A stretch of DNA of 64,000 bases from Pararhizobium qamdonense (GCF_029277445.1 NZ_CP119566.1:4218001-4282000); one strand, 5' to 3'; positions 24,838 to 36,942 are shown, counted from the first letter of the stretch. Made by a program: numbers and translations. Notes: generated by a model from the letters alone, not told the origin.

Positions 24838-27680
24838 GATTCCGCCTTGGCTTTTTTCGCACCGGTGACGGAGCGGGTATGTTGCGGCGCGATCATGCCG
24901 GATGGCATGCGGTCGCGCATCTCGTCCGCCTCGTCCGACATCACGGCTTTGAGCCGCGCTATGATATTGCTCTGGCGGCCTTCATTGGTGATCTTCTGGC
25001 CCACGAGGTCGGTGACATAGAACGTATCGATGACTTTTTCGCCGAATGTGGTGATATGCGCGGAGGCGATGTCGAGCGACAGGTCGGAGAGCACGGCGGT
25101 GATTTCCGAAAGCAGGCCGGTGCGGTCGAGGCATTCCACCTCGATGACGGTGAACTTGTTGGACAGGCTGTTGCTGATGGTGACGGCCGGCGGCACGGTG
25201 AAGGCCTTGTTGCGCTTGCGGTGTTTCGTGCGGCTGGCGATCACTTCCGGCAGGCGCTTCTTGCCCGACAGCACGTCCTCGATCATCTTGCCGATGCTCG
25301 CTGCCCGGCGCATCTCGTCGTCATCGACCGGAAATTCGCGGGTGATCAGGATCGTATCCAGAGCCCGGCCGTCGGACGTTGTAAAAATCTGCGCGTCGAC
25401 GATATTGGCACCGGCCGCAGCACAGGCGCCGGCGATGACAGCCAGCAGCCGCGGATGGTCCGGCGACAGGATCGTGATCTCGGTGATGGCATGGAACTGG
25501 TGCGTCCGCACCATCGTCGCCAGAGCCCGGCCGGCCTTGTCGGCCTCGCGAATGAAGCGGGCGTGGCGCAGCTGGTCTTCGAGCGGCACGGAAAGAAGAT
25601 ACGGCTGGTAGTGCAGCTTGGTATAGGTCTTGCGGTCCTTCTGGCTCCAGTCGGACAGCGCATCGAACAGCACGTCGGCGGCATGCGCCGCACGTTCCTT
25701 GCGCGGCAGATCAGAAAAGCCGCCCGACAGCAGCAATTCGGTCTCATAATAAAGCGTGCGCAGCAGCTGGCCCTTCCAGCCGTTCCACACACCGGGTCCG
25801 ACGGCACGGATATCGGCGATCGTCAGGATCAGAAGCATTTTCAGGCGGTCGAGCGACTGTACCTTTTCGGTGAAATCGATGATCGTCTTGCGGTCGTTGA
25901 GGTCGCGCGTCTGCGCCACCATCGACATGGTCAGATGCTCTTCGATCAGCCACGCCACCGTTTCGGTCTGCTTAGGCGTCATGCCGAAGCGCGGGCAGAG
26001 CTTGCGGGCGACCTTGGCACCGGCGGTCGAATGATCCTCCGGGCGGCCCTTGGCGACGTCGTGCAGGAGAACGGCGACGAACAGGGCGGTGCGGTCCTCG
26101 ACACCCGGCATCAGCTTGACGGCAAGCGGATGCAGTTCCTCGTCGCGGCCCTGATCGATACGCGACAGCACATCGACGGCGCGGAGCAGATGCTCGTCCA
26201 CCGTATAGTGATGATACATGTTGAACTGCATCAGCGAGACGATCTTGCCGAATTCGGGAATGAAGCGGCCGAGCACGCCGGCCTCGTTCATCCGGCGCAG
26301 GATGAGTTCCGGATTGCGCTTCGACGTCAGCATCGACATGAACAGGCGGTTCGCCTCCTCATTGTCGCGCACGGCGGGCGTGATCAGGGCGAGCGAACGC
26401 GTCACCTGTTTCAAGGCCGCCGGATGAAACTCCAGCCCGTTGATATCGGCGACATGGAAGATGCGGATCAGGTTGACCGGGTCGCGCTTGAAGATATCGG
26501 GGCTGGCCAGCGCGATACGGCCGCCGTCATCGACGAATTCCAGCGTGCCGGCGATCTTGCGCACGCGGTGGGTGAAGCGGCTGAGCGCTGCGGTGAAGCC
26601 GGGAAGCTGCTTGGCCTGCTGGTCTTCCAGCGCTGCGCAGAAAATGCGGGTGAGATCGCCGACATTCTTCGCCACCAGGAAATAGTGCTTCATGAAGCGT
26701 TCGACGGCGGTCATGCCGGGGTGATCGTGATAGCCGAGGCTTTCGGCAATCTCGCGCTGGATATCGAAGGACAGCCGCTCTTCCGCCTTTCCCGTTAGAA
26801 AATGCATGTGGCAGCGCACCGCCCAGAGAAAATCGTCGGCTTTTTGGAAGAGCTGGTATTCCTGGCGCGAGAGAACGCCGAGCTTGATGAGATCGGCGGA
26901 ATCCTTCACCCGGTAGAAATATTTGGCGATCCAGAACAGCGTGTGGATGTCGCGCAGGCCGCCCTTGCCTTCCTTGACGTTCGGCTCGACCAGGTAGCGG
27001 GTGTCGCCCGCCTTGCGGTGCCGCTCGTCGCGCTCGGCGAGCTTGGCGGCGATGAAGTCGGGGCCGGTATTCTTGACGATTTCGCTGTCGAAGCGGATTT
27101 CCAGCTCCTCGGTCAGTTCCTTCGAGCCGCAGATATAGCGGGTTTCGAGGATCGCCGTGCGGATGGTCATGTCGCTGCGCGACAGCCGGATGCACTCCTC
27201 GATGGTACGCGTGGCATGGCCGACCTTGAAGCCGAGATCCCACAGGATATAGAGCATGAACTCGATGGCGGGCTCGGCCCAGACGGCTTTCTTCACCGGC
27301 AGCAGGAAGAGAAGATCGATATCGGAGCCCGGCGCCAGCGTGCCACGGCCATAGCCGCCGACGGCGGTGACGGCGATGCGGGTGGAGGGCTGTGCGTGGG
27401 CGGCGTCGAACACCTCGTTCAGGACAAAATCGTGGAGGACTGTAATCAGCTGGTCCTGCAGCCAGGAAATCCGCTCGGCGCATTTCAAGCCGCTGCCGTC
27501 TTCCAGCAACAGTTCGCGCGCCTTTTCGCGACCGGCCAGATTGGCCTGCTTGAACGCCGCCAGAAGCGCCTGGCGCATCATGTCGCGATGTTCCGCATGC
27601 GCCGAAGCGATGAAACTGCACTTGGCCCTGAGTGCCGGGACATTCAGGATATCGGGAAATGACGTTTCGTGCTTGGTCAT
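24834..27680 (-). CDS. glnD: [Protein-PII] uridylyltransferase / uridylyl-removing enzyme
   Basis: This bifunctional nitrogen sensor uridylylates PII proteins when glutamine is low and removes UMP when it is high. The chosen start gives 948 residues. Domains: nucleotidyltransferase with [18 protein letters not shown] near residues 108-125; central GlnD helical region; HD phosphodiesterase with [14 protein letters not shown] near residue 520; and two C-terminal ACT domains that sense glutamine. Start 27680 ([12 protein letters not shown]) matches the rhizobial N-terminus as I recall it; an ATG at 27734 would add 18 residues. rpoN and ptsN, also nitrogen-linked, lie further along the window. 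Confidence 0.95.
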   Translation of the reverse strand: MTKHETSFPDILNVPALRAKCSFIASAHAEHRDMMRQALLAAFKQANLAGREKARELLLEDGSGLKCAERISWLQDQLITVLHDFVLNEVFDAAHAQPSTRIAVTAVGGYGRGTLAPGSDIDLLFLLPVKKAVWAEPAIEFMLYILWDLGFKVGHATRTIEECIRLSRSDMTIRTAILETRYICGSKELTEELEIRFDSEIVKNTGPDFIAAKLAERDERHRKAGDTRYLVEPNVKEGKGGLRDIHTLFWIAKYFYRVKDSADLIKLGVLSRQEYQLFQKADDFLWAVRCHMHFLTGKAEERLSFDIQREIAESLGYHDHPGMTAVERFMKHYFLVAKNVGDLTRIFCAALEDQQAKQLPGFTAALSRFTHRVRKIAGTLEFVDDGGRIALASPDIFKRDPVNLIRIFHVADINGLEFHPAALKQVTRSLALITPAVRDNEEANRLFMSMLTSKRNPELILRRMNEAGVLGRFIPEFGKIVSLMQFNMYHHYTVDEHLLRAVDVLSRIDQGRDEELHPLAVKLMPGVEDRTALFVAVLLHDVAKGRPEDHSTAGAKVARKLCPRFGMTPKQTETVAWLIEEHLTMSMVAQTRDLNDRKTIIDFTEKVQSLDRLKMLLILTIADIRAVGPGVWNGWKGQLLRTLYYETELLLSGGFSDLPRKERAAHAADVLFDALSDWSQKDRKTYTKLHYQPYLLSVPLEDQLRHARFIREADKAGRALATMVRTHQFHAITEITILSPDHPRLLAVIAGACAAAGANIVDAQIFTTSDGRALDTILITREFPVDDDEMRRAASIGKMIEDVLSGKKRLPEVIASRTKHRKRNKAFTVPPAVTISNSLSNKFTVIEVECLDRTGLLSEITAVLSDLSLDIASAHITTFGEKVIDTFYVTDLVGQKITNEGRQSNIIARLKAVMSDEADEMRDRMPSGMIAPQHTRSVTGAKKAKAES

Positions 27681-27777
27681 CAAAGGCCGACCGTCTTCCT
27701 GTCCGGCGGGCTCTGCGAGCCGCTGCTTGTGCATGCGCTATAGACCTTTTGTCAGAGAGCCGACAAGAGACTAGAGC

Positions 27778-30522
27778 TCAAGAATTGCCAAGTTGTTTCT
27801 TCAGCGCATAAAGCGCATCCATGGCTTCCCGTGGGGTCATATCATCGGGATTGAGGCTTTTCAAAGCTTCTTCGACCTTGGATGGACCTGCCTTGACGCG
27901 CTCCTCGCGGCGGATGGCCACCTGGAACAGGGGCAGGTCGTCGATCAGTTGGCTGGCCGGGTTCTTGCGGTCGGCGTCCTCCAGCTTTGCCAGCACGTCC
28001 TTGGCGCGGGCAACGACGGAGGCCGGCAGCCCCGCAAGGCGGGCAACCTGGATGCCATAGGAACGGTCGGCAGCGCCAGGACCGACCTCGTGCAGGAAAA
28101 TCACGTCGCCATCCCATTCCTTGACGCGCATCGTCGCATTCGACAGGCGCTCGAGCTTTTCGGACAGAACCGTCAGTTCATGGAAATGCGTGGCGAACAG
28201 GCCCCGGCAGCGGTTGCCCTCGTGCAGATGCTCGACGGACGCCCAGGCGATCGACAGGCCGTCGAACGTCGCGGTACCGCGGCCGATTTCGTCGAGGATG
28301 ACGAGCGAGCGATCCGTCGCCTGGTTGAGGATCGCTGCCGTTTCGACCATTTCGACCATGAAGGTGGAGCGGCCCCGGGCAAGATCGTCGGACGCGCCGA
28401 CGCGGGAAAACAGCCGATCGACAATACCGATATGGGCCGATGTCGCGGGCACGAAGGCGCCCATCTGCGCCATGATGGCAATCAGCGCGTTCTGGCGCAG
28501 GAAGGTCGATTTACCACCCATATTGGGACCCGTGAGCAGCCAGATCGCCCCATCTCCCTCGCCGTCATGCGGCGACAGATCGCAGGCATTGGCAACGAAG
28601 GCGGCGCCGGACTGACGGCGCAGCGCCTGCTCGACGACCGGATGACGGCCGCCGTCGATGGCAAACATTTTCGAGGTATCGACCAGCGGGCGGCAATAGG
28701 CCTGCTCCTCGGCCAGCGTCGCGAGCCCGGCGGACACATCCACCACCGCCAGCGCAAGCGCTGCCGCCTTGATCGCTTCCGCTTGCGCAACCACCATGGC
28801 CGACAGCCTGTCAAAGGCTTCTAGCTCGATGGTCAGCGCCCGGTCGGCCGCATTGGCAATCTTGGTTTCGAGGTCCGAGAGTTCCGTCGTGGTGAAGCGC
28901 ATCGCATTCGCCATCGTCTGGCGATGGATATAGCGGGCCTTGGCTTCCGGGCTGTCGGTCATCGGCCCGGCATTGCCCTGCGTCACCTCGATGAAATAAC
29001 CGAGCACATTGTTATATTTGATCTTCAGCGATTTGATGCCGGTTTCCTCGGCATAATCGAGCTGCAGGCCAGCGATCACCCGGCGGGACTGGTCGCGCAA
29101 CGCCCGCATCTCGTCGAGTTCGGGGCTCGCGCCATCGCGCAGGAAGCCGCCGTCGCGCTTCAGCAAAGGCAGTTCGTCGCCGAGAATGGCCGCCAGTTCT
29201 GCGACCATATCCTGCGGCAGCGCCTTGACCGCTTGACACGCGGCATCCAATTCCGCCGACCGATCGCCACGGCCCAGCAGGCCGGCAACCTCGACTGAAG
29301 ACTGGCAGCCGGCCAAAATGCTGCCGAGATCGCGCGGACCGCCACGGCCGAGCGACAGGCGCGACAGAGCGCGCGGCATGTCCGGCACGTGTTTCAACGC
29401 GGCACGCAGGTCGCTGCAGAAGGACGGCTGATCGGCAAGCGCCGAGATGGAATCGAGCCGGGCGTTGATCCGTTCGGGATCGGTCAGCGGCGACATCAGA
29501 CGCTCGGCGAGCAACCGGGCGCCGCCGCCGGTCACGGTGCGATCCAGCGCCTTCAGCAGCGTTCCGTTGCGGTCGCCGGACTGGGTTTTGACCAGTTCGA
29601 GATTGGTGCGCGTGGCCGGGTCGATGAACAGGGTGGAGGCAGCACTCTCGCGTTCCGGCGCACCGAGCGGCGGCCGTTCGGCAAACTGGGTCTTTTCGAC
29701 ATAGGAGATCGCAGCCGATGCGGCGGCCAGTTCGGCGCGCGAGAAGCTGCCGAAGCCATCGAGCGTTTTCACGCCGTAATAGCGGGTGACGCGGTTTTCC
29801 GCCGTGGCGCTGTCGAACAGGACGGCCGGCTGCGGAACCGCGACGCGGCCGAGAATATCGATGACCGGGCGCATTTCCGGATCGTGAAAGACCGTGTCGG
29901 CTAGGATCAGCTCGCGCGGCTCGATGCGCAGGATATCGGCCAGAAGCCGCGTCTCGGTGGTTTCGGCCAGCCGGAAGACGCCGGTGGAAATATCGATCCA
30001 GGCCAGCGCGATGGCCGGTTCATTGCCGCCGCGAATGCGGGCAAGCGCCATCAGATAGTTCGATTCCGATGGCGACAGCAGCTTGTCTTCGGTGATCGTG
30101 CCGGGGGTGACGAGGCGCACGACATCGCGTTTGACGACCGATTTTCCGCCGCGCTTCTTGGCTTCCGCCGGATCCTCGACCTGTTCGCAGACGGCGACAC
30201 GGAAGCCGAGACCGATCAGCTTTTGCAGATAATCATCGGCGGCATGAACCGGCACGCCGCACATCGGGATGTCCTGGCCGAGATGCTGGCCGCGCCGGGT
30301 CAGCGTGATGCCAAGCGCCCGCGAGGCTTCGACCGCGTCCTGGAAGAACAGCTCGTAGAAATCGCCCATGCGGTAGAACAGCAGCGAATCCGGGTTGTTC
30401 GCCTTGATCTCGATGAACTGTTCCATCATCGGAGTGGCCGTGGCGCGGCTCTCCTCCGTCGCCAGTTGAACGGCGGTGAGAACCTCGGGACTGCGGGTGA
30501 TCGGCTCGGGAACAAAAGTCAT
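27778..30522 (-). CDS. mutS: DNA mismatch repair protein MutS
   Basis: This 914-residue mismatch-recognition ATPase shows the N-terminal mismatch-binding F-x-E as [11 protein letters not shown] near residue 50, the connector, lever and clamp domains, Walker [10 protein letters not shown] near residue 665, and [15 protein letters not shown] near residue 745. Start 30522 ([17 protein letters not shown]) agrees with rhizobial MutS. The same frame stays open for 2.5 kb further upstream, but that part is antisense to tme and not coding. It is divergent from tme, with 102 bases between the two starts that must hold both promoters. It lies 97 bases upstream of glnD. Confidence 0.96.
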   Translation of the reverse strand: MTFVPEPITRSPEVLTAVQLATEESRATATPMMEQFIEIKANNPDSLLFYRMGDFYELFFQDAVEASRALGITLTRRGQHLGQDIPMCGVPVHAADDYLQKLIGLGFRVAVCEQVEDPAEAKKRGGKSVVKRDVVRLVTPGTITEDKLLSPSESNYLMALARIRGGNEPAIALAWIDISTGVFRLAETTETRLLADILRIEPRELILADTVFHDPEMRPVIDILGRVAVPQPAVLFDSATAENRVTRYYGVKTLDGFGSFSRAELAAASAAISYVEKTQFAERPPLGAPERESAASTLFIDPATRTNLELVKTQSGDRNGTLLKALDRTVTGGGARLLAERLMSPLTDPERINARLDSISALADQPSFCSDLRAALKHVPDMPRALSRLSLGRGGPRDLGSILAGCQSSVEVAGLLGRGDRSAELDAACQAVKALPQDMVAELAAILGDELPLLKRDGGFLRDGASPELDEMRALRDQSRRVIAGLQLDYAEETGIKSLKIKYNNVLGYFIEVTQGNAGPMTDSPEAKARYIHRQTMANAMRFTTTELSDLETKIANAADRALTIELEAFDRLSAMVVAQAEAIKAAALALAVVDVSAGLATLAEEQAYCRPLVDTSKMFAIDGGRHPVVEQALRRQSGAAFVANACDLSPHDGEGDGAIWLLTGPNMGGKSTFLRQNALIAIMAQMGAFVPATSAHIGIVDRLFSRVGASDDLARGRSTFMVEMVETAAILNQATDRSLVILDEIGRGTATFDGLSIAWASVEHLHEGNRCRGLFATHFHELTVLSEKLERLSNATMRVKEWDGDVIFLHEVGPGAADRSYGIQVARLAGLPASVVARAKDVLAKLEDADRKNPASQLIDDLPLFQVAIRREERVKAGPSKVEEALKSLNPDDMTPREAMDALYALKKQLGNS

Positions 30523-30624
30523 GGTGGTCCTAAAAAAGTGGTGCCACACTATCCACGCGCGTTTATAGAAGACAACACCAAAGCGGCTGTGGAGAGCCGT
30601 CGCCCACAACAGGTTGGAGAACCC

Positions 30625-32910
30625 ATGGCTGAAAATGAGAAGAGCAGTCGCAGCGCAACCAGCGTAACGGACCAGGAAGCCCTCGATTTCCACTCGCAGG
30701 GCCGGCCCGGAAAACTGGAGATATCGCCGACCAAGGCGATGGCGACGCAGCGCGACCTGTCGCTTGCCTATTCGCCGGGCGTGGCCGTGCCGGTCAAGGC
30801 CATCGCCGCCGACCCCTCCAAGGCCTATGACTATACGACCCGCGGCAACATGGTCGCCGTCATTTCCAACGGCACGGCCATTCTCGGCCTTGGCAATCTC
30901 GGCGCGCTTGCCTCCAAGCCGGTAATGGAGGGCAAGGCGGTGCTCTTCAAGCGGTTTGCCGATGTCGATTCGATCGACCTTGAAGTCGATACGGAAAATG
31001 TCGACGAGTTCATCAATTGCGTGCGCTTCCTCGGCCCCTCCTTCGGCGGCATCAACCTGGAGGACATCAAGGCGCCGGAATGTTTCATCATCGAGCAGAA
31101 GCTGCGCGAAGTGATGGATATCCCGGTCTTTCACGACGACCAGCATGGTACCGCGATCATCGCCGCTGCCGGCCTGATCAACGCGCTGACGCTGACCGGC
31201 CGCGACTTCAAGACGACCAAGCTTGTCTGCAATGGCGCGGGTGCGGCAGCGATTGCCTGTATCGAGCTGATCAAGTCGATGGGGTTCAATCCCGCCAACA
31301 TCATTTTGTGCGACACCAAGGGCGTGATCTACCAGGGCCGCACCGAGGGCATGAACCAGTGGAAATCGGCGCATGCGGTGAAAACCGACCGCCGCACACT
31401 GACGGAAGCCATGGACGGCGCCGATGTGGTGTTCGGTCTTTCGCAGAAGGGCGCATTGTCGGAAGAAATGATCCGCTCGATGGCGGACCGGCCGATCATC
31501 TTTGCGATGGCCAATCCGGATCCGGAAATCACCCCTGAAGAGGTCGCGCGCATCCGCGACGATGCGATCATGGCGACCGGACGCTCTGACTATCCCAACC
31601 AGGTCAACAATGTCCTCGGCTTCCCCTATATCTTCCGTGGCGCGCTCGACGTGCATGCCTCGACAATCAACGAGGCGATGAAGATCGCCGCCGCGCAGGC
31701 GCTGGCAAGCCTTGCCAAGGAAGACGTGCCGGATGACGTCGCCGCCGCCTACCAGGGAAACCGGCCGCGCTTCGGGCCGCAATATATCATTCCGGTGCCG
31801 TTCGATCCGCGCCTGATCTCGGCCATTCCGGTTGCGGTTGCCAAGGCAGCGATGGAAAGTGGCGTTGCCCGCAAGCAGATCCCCGATCTTGCCGCCTATG
31901 GACGGCAGCTGTCTGCCCGCCGTGACCCGATCGCCTCGACGCTGCAGCGGATATACGAGCGCGTTCGCCGCCAGCCCAAGCGAATCGTCTTTGCCGAAGG
32001 CGAAGAGGTGCAGATGATGCGCTCGGCTCTCGCCTATGCCAACCAGGAACTCGGCACCGCTATGCTGCTTGGCCGCGAAGACCGGATGCGCGAAACGGCG
32101 GAGCGCGAAGGCATCGATCTCGACCGGCCGGGCATCCAGCTCGTCAATGCCCGCATTTCCAAGCGTACCGGCGCCTACACGGACTATCTCTACGCGCGGC
32201 TGCAGCGGCAGGGCTACCTGTTTCGCGACGCCCAGCGCCTGATCAACAACGACCGCAACCATTTCGCCGCCTGCATGGTGGCGCTGGGTGACGCCGATGG
32301 CATGGTGACGGGCATTACCCGCAACTATTCCACGGCCCTTGAGGACGTGCGCCGCTGTATCGATCCGAAGCCCGGTCACCGGGTCATCGGCGTATCGCTG
32401 GCGCTCTGCCGAGGCCGCACGGTGCTGGTTGCCGATACCGCCGTTCATGATATGCCGTCTGCGGACGAACTGGCCGATATTGCCGAGGAGGCTGCGGGTC
32501 TTGCACAACGTCTCGGCTACGTGCCGCGCGTGGCGCTCCTCGCCTATTCGACCTTCGGCCACCCGTCCGGCGAACGCTCCGAGCGGGTGCGTGAAGCGGT
32601 CAAGCTGCTCGACAAGCGCCGGGTCGATTTCGAATATGACGGTGAAATGGCAGCCGATGTGGCGCTGAATGCCAAGGTGATGGAGCAATATCCGTTCTGC
32701 CGCCTGTCGGGCCCGGCCAATGTTCTGGTCATGCCGGCTTTCCATTCGGCATCGATCTCGACCAAGATGCTGCAGGAGCTGGGTGGATCGACCGTGATCG
32801 GCCCGTTGCTCGTCGGCCTCGACAAGTCGGTCCAGATCGTCTCGATGTCGGCCAAGGATTCCGACATCGTCAACATGGCTGCCCTTGCTGCGCATAACGC
32901 CAATAGCTAA
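30625..32910 (+). CDS. tme: NADP-dependent malic enzyme with phosphotransacetylase-like C-terminal domain
   Basis: The enzyme converts malate and NADP+ to pyruvate, CO2 and NADPH. Of 761 residues, the first ~430 are the malic enzyme ([49 protein letters not shown]). From about 450 on there is a phosphate acetyl/butyryltransferase-type domain, known in rhizobial Tme to be regulatory or structural rather than active. NADP preference is inferred from the S. meliloti homologue beside olsB. Start at 30625 ([10 protein letters not shown]) has GGAG before it; a frame open from 30223 is antisense to mutS and is discarded. Confidence 0.95.
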   Translation: MAENEKSSRSATSVTDQEALDFHSQGRPGKLEISPTKAMATQRDLSLAYSPGVAVPVKAIAADPSKAYDYTTRGNMVAVISNGTAILGLGNLGALASKPVMEGKAVLFKRFADVDSIDLEVDTENVDEFINCVRFLGPSFGGINLEDIKAPECFIIEQKLREVMDIPVFHDDQHGTAIIAAAGLINALTLTGRDFKTTKLVCNGAGAAAIACIELIKSMGFNPANIILCDTKGVIYQGRTEGMNQWKSAHAVKTDRRTLTEAMDGADVVFGLSQKGALSEEMIRSMADRPIIFAMANPDPEITPEEVARIRDDAIMATGRSDYPNQVNNVLGFPYIFRGALDVHASTINEAMKIAAAQALASLAKEDVPDDVAAAYQGNRPRFGPQYIIPVPFDPRLISAIPVAVAKAAMESGVARKQIPDLAAYGRQLSARRDPIASTLQRIYERVRRQPKRIVFAEGEEVQMMRSALAYANQELGTAMLLGREDRMRETAEREGIDLDRPGIQLVNARISKRTGAYTDYLYARLQRQGYLFRDAQRLINNDRNHFAACMVALGDADGMVTGITRNYSTALEDVRRCIDPKPGHRVIGVSLALCRGRTVLVADTAVHDMPSADELADIAEEAAGLAQRLGYVPRVALLAYSTFGHPSGERSERVREAVKLLDKRRVDFEYDGEMAADVALNAKVMEQYPFCRLSGPANVLVMPAFHSASISTKMLQELGGSTVIGPLLVGLDKSVQIVSMSAKDSDIVNMAALAAHNANS

Positions 32911-32927
32911 GCCAAGTCTCTGACATG

Positions 32928-32969
32928 AAAGAACCCGCCTGGACAAAATCCAAGGCGGGTTCTTTTTTT
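32928..32969 (+). terminator. Rho-independent terminator of tme
   Basis: AGAACCCGCCT pairs with AGGCGGGTTCT, with GGA/TCC extending into the loop around CAAAA. A seven-T run follows, 18 bases after the tme stop. The remaining gap to 33124 is AT-rich with no gene. Confidence 0.93.
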
Positions 32970-33124
32970 CTCGCAATATCAGACTTGATGAAAAATACCC
33001 AAGTTCAATACCCGGCACGCTGCATTTGACACCGCATCAACAAGCCACCATCAACATGCAACGTGTATTAATATTTGCTAAATTATGTCAAGTTAACTTA
33101 CTGTAATCTTTGGATCCCGAGCCG

Positions 33125-34003
33125 TCAGCTCGCGAAACGGCCGGCATCGGCGCCGTAATAATTCAGGTAGCGGCCGGAAATATTGGTGATCGGCAAAACG
33201 ATCAGCACGTCGGTGGTGCGGAACGCGTGATCGACCACGGCACCGTTTCCAACCATGGCGCCGAGCCGCATATAGCCCTTGATCAGCGGCGGCAGGGCGG
33301 CCAGCGCCTTGCGCATGTTGATCGCTTCGACCGGCATCAGGTCCATGGTGCGGAACAGTTCCGGACGGGCGGACACGTCCCACTCGCCGCGCACGACCAT
33401 GTTGTGATGCAGGAAGGACAAAGCCAATGCGTGCTCTTCAGGAATGACGCCCGGAAACGAGCCGCAGCCGAACATGGCATCGACGCCATATTTCAACGCA
33501 TAGGCCCAGTTTCCCTGCCATAGAAGCTCGACGGTGCGCTTGGTGCGATATTCCGGCAGAACGCAGGAACGGCCAAGCTCCATAAACTTCTTGTCTGGAT
33601 GACGCTCCAACAGCGCGCCGACCGAAAACTCCGAAGCCGAATAAAAGCCGCCGGTGCGGGCCGCTACATCCTGGCGCAGAAGTCGGTAGGTTCCAACAAT
33701 CTGGTCTTCCGGGTCACCCTCGATCGCGGTGTCGAGCACGAGAAGGTGATCGCAGACCAGATCCCAGGCATCGGCATCGCGCTTGCGGCGGTCGGCCTCT
33801 TGCGGAATCTGCGCCTTCATTTCCTCGACAAACACCCGGTAGCGAACAGCCTGCGCGGCATCGATCTCGGATGCGTTGCGGGCAAGCCGTGTCTCCAGGT
33901 TGCCGATACGGCCAAGTATGTCATGCGCCGGAGCATTGACGCCCCGGACACGGGTTTGCGGCTGCTCAGCCACCACAACCAGATCCAGAGTTTCGATTGT
34001 CAT
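33125..34003 (-). CDS. olsB: L-ornithine N-alpha-acyltransferase OlsB
   Basis: This enzyme transfers a 3-hydroxyacyl group from acyl-ACP to ornithine, the first step of ornithine-lipid synthesis. The 292-residue GNAT-like acyltransferase has RYRVFVEEM near residue 53, DHLLVLDTA, the VGTYRLLRQ strand, FMELGRSCVLPEYR near residue 142 and a C-terminal PPLIKGYMRLGA block. All are typical of the OlsB/hemolysin-like acyltransferase family. It is adjacent to tme as in S. meliloti and convergent with it. The second-step enzyme candidate, OlsA, lies 15 kb away on the same strand. Confidence 0.93.
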   Translation of the reverse strand: MTIETLDLVVVAEQPQTRVRGVNAPAHDILGRIGNLETRLARNASEIDAAQAVRYRVFVEEMKAQIPQEADRRKRDADAWDLVCDHLLVLDTAIEGDPEDQIVGTYRLLRQDVAARTGGFYSASEFSVGALLERHPDKKFMELGRSCVLPEYRTKRTVELLWQGNWAYALKYGVDAMFGCGSFPGVIPEEHALALSFLHHNMVVRGEWDVSARPELFRTMDLMPVEAINMRKALAALPPLIKGYMRLGAMVGNGAVVDHAFRTTDVLIVLPITNISGRYLNYYGADAGRFAS

Positions 34004-34096
34004 CGTACGTCATCCTAGTCGCTTTGATCCTGTCCGGCTTAAACCATGTTTCTGCGACAGGATAGTGACATCGGGCACCCAAGAAAACCGTCAAAA

Positions 34097-36397
34097 TCAC
34101 GGGGAAAGCAGCCGGTCAATCTCGGCGGTCAGCGCCTTCGGATCGGCGGGTTTGGACAGGACGGCGCTTGCTCCAGCACTCAGGAGTTTCCGGCGCATAT
34201 CGGGCTGCGTATCGGATGTCAAAATGATCACCGGAACGGGCTTTACGCCTTCCTGGCGCTCATGCTGGCGCAGGCGCTCCAGCATCGACAGACCGTCGCC
34301 ACCCGGCATGTTCAGATCGCTGATGATCAATTCTGGGGTGATGCGGGCGCCAGCCGGCGCGTCGAACAAGGTGACGGCAAGTGCGCCGAAATCATCGACA
34401 ACCCGGACAGTGTGGCCGGCCCGCTCCAGAACCGAGCGCACCATGAAGGCATTGACCGGATCATCCTCAGCCAGAAGCACACCGCCTTCGGCCGGCCTGT
34501 CGCGCAGCGCCGGAACCTCGCGCAGCATCGGGCGGTTGTCGTTGAAGGCGTCTCGCACTTCCATTCCTTTCATGCGGCCGCGCAGAACCTCGACCAAAGA
34601 CTTTTCCCGCAGCGGCCTGATCAGCCAGGCATCGTAACCGTCCATCTGGTTGATCTGCCGGCCGTTTCGGGCTTCAGGATTGATCAGATAGGTCTTGCGG
34701 AGCTGTTGCTGCTCCAGGCTCGGAATATGCGCCAGCAGCCGGCGGAACTGCGCGGCATGGCGGTGATCGACGATAATGTCGGTCAGCGGCAAGCCCATCG
34801 ACAGCGCCTTTACGGCCGCCGCCTGTGCGCCCTCCAATGTCTCGGCGCGCTCGCAGGAGCCCCCGAGCGTCCGGATCGTCGCAGACAGCGCAGCGGACGC
34901 CGGACCGGCCGGTGCCATGACCAGCACGCGCGACATGCCCAAAACGTCTTTTCTGGCCAGCGAAGCGGTGGACAGATCGCAACCGAGGGCCGGAAAGCGG
35001 ATCTGGAACGTACTGCCGGTGCCGGGAATGCTGGACAGGGTCAGGGAGCCGCCGTGCTCCTCCATGATCCGCCTGGAAATGGCAAGGCCGAGGCCTGCGC
35101 CACCGGCGCGCTGGGCATGGGTGCCCGCTTGCTCGAATTCATCGAACACCCGCGCCTGCTCGCGCGCGTTCATGCCGGGGCCGCTATCATCGACGCTGAT
35201 GACGATCGTCTCGCCCTCCCGCGCGGCGCCGACGAGAACGCCGCCGGTATGGGTGAACTTGACCGCGTTGCCGACGACGTTGAACAGCACCTGGCGCAGG
35301 CGGGCGGCGTCAAAATCCATCAGGCCCGGCACATCGGCAGCGATCGTGGCGCCGATCTCGATGCCCTTTTCATGCGCCCGGTGCGACAGCATCTCGACGA
35401 CGCTTTCGATGGTTTCGCGCAACGGTTCCGGCGCCGGGCGCAGCTGGAACCGGCCGGCCTCGATCGAGGAGAAATCCAGGAGGTCATCGACCAGTTGCAC
35501 CAGCGCATGGCCCGACTGGCGCATGCCGGCCAGATAGTTCTTTTGCTCGCTCGTCAGCCGCGTCTGGCTGATCAGATGGCTCATGCCGAGAATGCCGGAG
35601 AGCGGCGTGCGGATTTCGTGGCTGACGGTGGCCAGCAGCCGCGATTTCGCCTGGCTGGCATGTTCGGCGCGGCGGCGGGCTTCCTCGCTTTCGCGGGCAA
35701 TCCGGCTTTCCTCGGTGACATCGCGGGCAATGCTGTGCAGCATGAAGGTACCGCTTGCCGGCTCGCGGGCGATCACGTCATGCCAGTCGAATATTTTCGT
35801 TCCTGCATCGGTCGCGATGCGGACGCGGTAGCGATGGGGGGCCGATGCCGGCTCGAACTCGATCCCCAGCGCTTCGCACGTACGTCCCTCCGGCTTCAGC
35901 CACCCGGTCATCCGGCAAAACACCGAATTGGCCTGGACGATCTTGCCGCCCGGCTCGCGGATGATGGCGATATCGCCCAGCGCGTCATGAATGGTGGAAA
36001 GAAGCTGCGACGTCTCGCTGCGCTCCCAGCGGCTATCGCTGGCCTTTTCTTCCCGCAGCCGTCCCCTCGCCGCAGGTAGCGTGCTCGCCCGGTACCAGTC
36101 CTTGAGAAGCAGGGCAGCACCGCTGACACCGGCCACGGCGAGCCCCGCCGAAAGCAGATAGAACCCGGCATCGATGCCGGTGCCCAGAATGGCGGCGGAC
36201 CCCAGAAGCCCGGCACCGGCCAAAGCCGGTTTCAAAGCCGCATGACGCTCTTTTGGCGCGCTGAACCCCTCTTCCGGCTCCAGCGAATGCGGATCATCGG
36301 CCAGGGGCATTTCGGACGCACGCCGGCTTGCCAGCGTCCGCTTCGGCGCGCTGAACTCGGTGGCAATCCGTTTTCTCAGGTTTGGCAGGTCGCTCAT
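34097..36397 (-). CDS. Membrane hybrid sensor histidine kinase with one canonical and one degenerate receiver
   Basis: The protein has 766 residues. Order: cytoplasmic N-terminus; two short hydrophobic helices near residues 55-95; PAS domain near 120-220; HisKA with the phospho-acceptor in VSHEIRTPLSG near residue 250; HATPase with NVVGNAVKFTHTGG and GAGLGLAISRRI. Next comes a receiver-like segment (about 490-620) without a clear phospho-acceptor pattern, then a true receiver near 640-766 with ELIISDLNMPGGDG. The ligand and target regulator are unknown; no response regulator gene is adjacent. It lies after olsB on the same strand with a 93-base gap. Confidence 0.92.
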   Translation of the reverse strand: MSDLPNLRKRIATEFSAPKRTLASRRASEMPLADDPHSLEPEEGFSAPKERHAALKPALAGAGLLGSAAILGTGIDAGFYLLSAGLAVAGVSGAALLLKDWYRASTLPAARGRLREEKASDSRWERSETSQLLSTIHDALGDIAIIREPGGKIVQANSVFCRMTGWLKPEGRTCEALGIEFEPASAPHRYRVRIATDAGTKIFDWHDVIAREPASGTFMLHSIARDVTEESRIARESEEARRRAEHASQAKSRLLATVSHEIRTPLSGILGMSHLISQTRLTSEQKNYLAGMRQSGHALVQLVDDLLDFSSIEAGRFQLRPAPEPLRETIESVVEMLSHRAHEKGIEIGATIAADVPGLMDFDAARLRQVLFNVVGNAVKFTHTGGVLVGAAREGETIVISVDDSGPGMNAREQARVFDEFEQAGTHAQRAGGAGLGLAISRRIMEEHGGSLTLSSIPGTGSTFQIRFPALGCDLSTASLARKDVLGMSRVLVMAPAGPASAALSATIRTLGGSCERAETLEGAQAAAVKALSMGLPLTDIIVDHRHAAQFRRLLAHIPSLEQQQLRKTYLINPEARNGRQINQMDGYDAWLIRPLREKSLVEVLRGRMKGMEVRDAFNDNRPMLREVPALRDRPAEGGVLLAEDDPVNAFMVRSVLERAGHTVRVVDDFGALAVTLFDAPAGARITPELIISDLNMPGGDGLSMLERLRQHERQEGVKPVPVIILTSDTQPDMRRKLLSAGASAVLSKPADPKALTAEIDRLLSP

Positions 36398-36453
36398 GAC
36401 GCTTGGCCTAGCATGACAAGCGTTTTGATAGGCTTCAGCCGGTCTCTAAGATT

Positions 36454-36942
36454 TTAGCGATCCTGCTTTTTCATATGCAGGATTTCATCCAAAATGATCG
36501 CGCCGGCCCCGATCGTGATGAAGCTGTCGGCGAGATTGAAGACGGCAAAGGACCATGTCGGCAGGTGAAACAGCACGTAGTCGATGACATAGCCAAACAC
36601 CAGCCCGTCGATCACATTGCCGATGGCGCCGGCGATGATCAGCGCATAGCCGAGATGCGTCAGGAAACGATCCGCCGGTGTCTTGCGCCACAGCCAGATG
36701 ACAAAAGCCACGACGACGATGCGCAGGCCGATGATCGCCCATCGTTCCACGCCTGAAAAAAGCGAGAACGCGACGCCGTAATTATAGACACGGTGCAGCG
36801 CCAGGAACGGCAGAACCGGAACGCTTTCGCCATAGGGCAACCAGAGCTCGACGGCCGCCTTGATCGCCTGATCAAGCAGGACGGCGACAACGATCAGGAT
36901 TGCGACCGGAACCGGGCGCGAGAAAAGAGCGGATTTTTGCAT
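36454..36942 (-). CDS. lspA: Lipoprotein signal peptidase (signal peptidase II)
   Basis: This 162-residue aspartic protease of the inner membrane removes signal peptides from prolipoproteins. Four membrane helices are visible. The catalytic aspartates are in [19 protein letters not shown] (conserved GNxxDR variant) near residue 115 and in [13 protein letters not shown] near residue 137. Start ATG overlaps the upstream methyltransferase stop by one base (TGATG). Together with lnt at 12 kb it supplies two of the three lipoprotein maturation steps; lgt is not here. Confidence 0.95.
   Translation of the reverse strand: MQKSALFSRPVPVAILIVVAVLLDQAIKAAVELWLPYGESVPVLPFLALHRVYNYGVAFSLFSGVERWAIIGLRIVVVAFVIWLWRKTPADRFLTHLGYALIIAGAIGNVIDGLVFGYVIDYVLFHLPTWSFAVFNLADSFITIGAGAIILDEILHMKKQDR

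Noticed and set aside
24879..26798. 639-residue plus-strand open frame
   Set aside because: Antisense to glnD; composition is that of a shadow frame.
30523..33018. The mutS frame stays open for another 2.5 kb upstream, giving a possible 1746-residue protein
   Set aside because: The extension is exactly antisense to tme, has no family similarity, and MutS has a clear start at 30522. Long antisense frames are a by-product of GC-rich codon use.
34046..36079. 677-residue plus-strand open frame
   Set aside because: Antisense to the hybrid sensor kinase gene.
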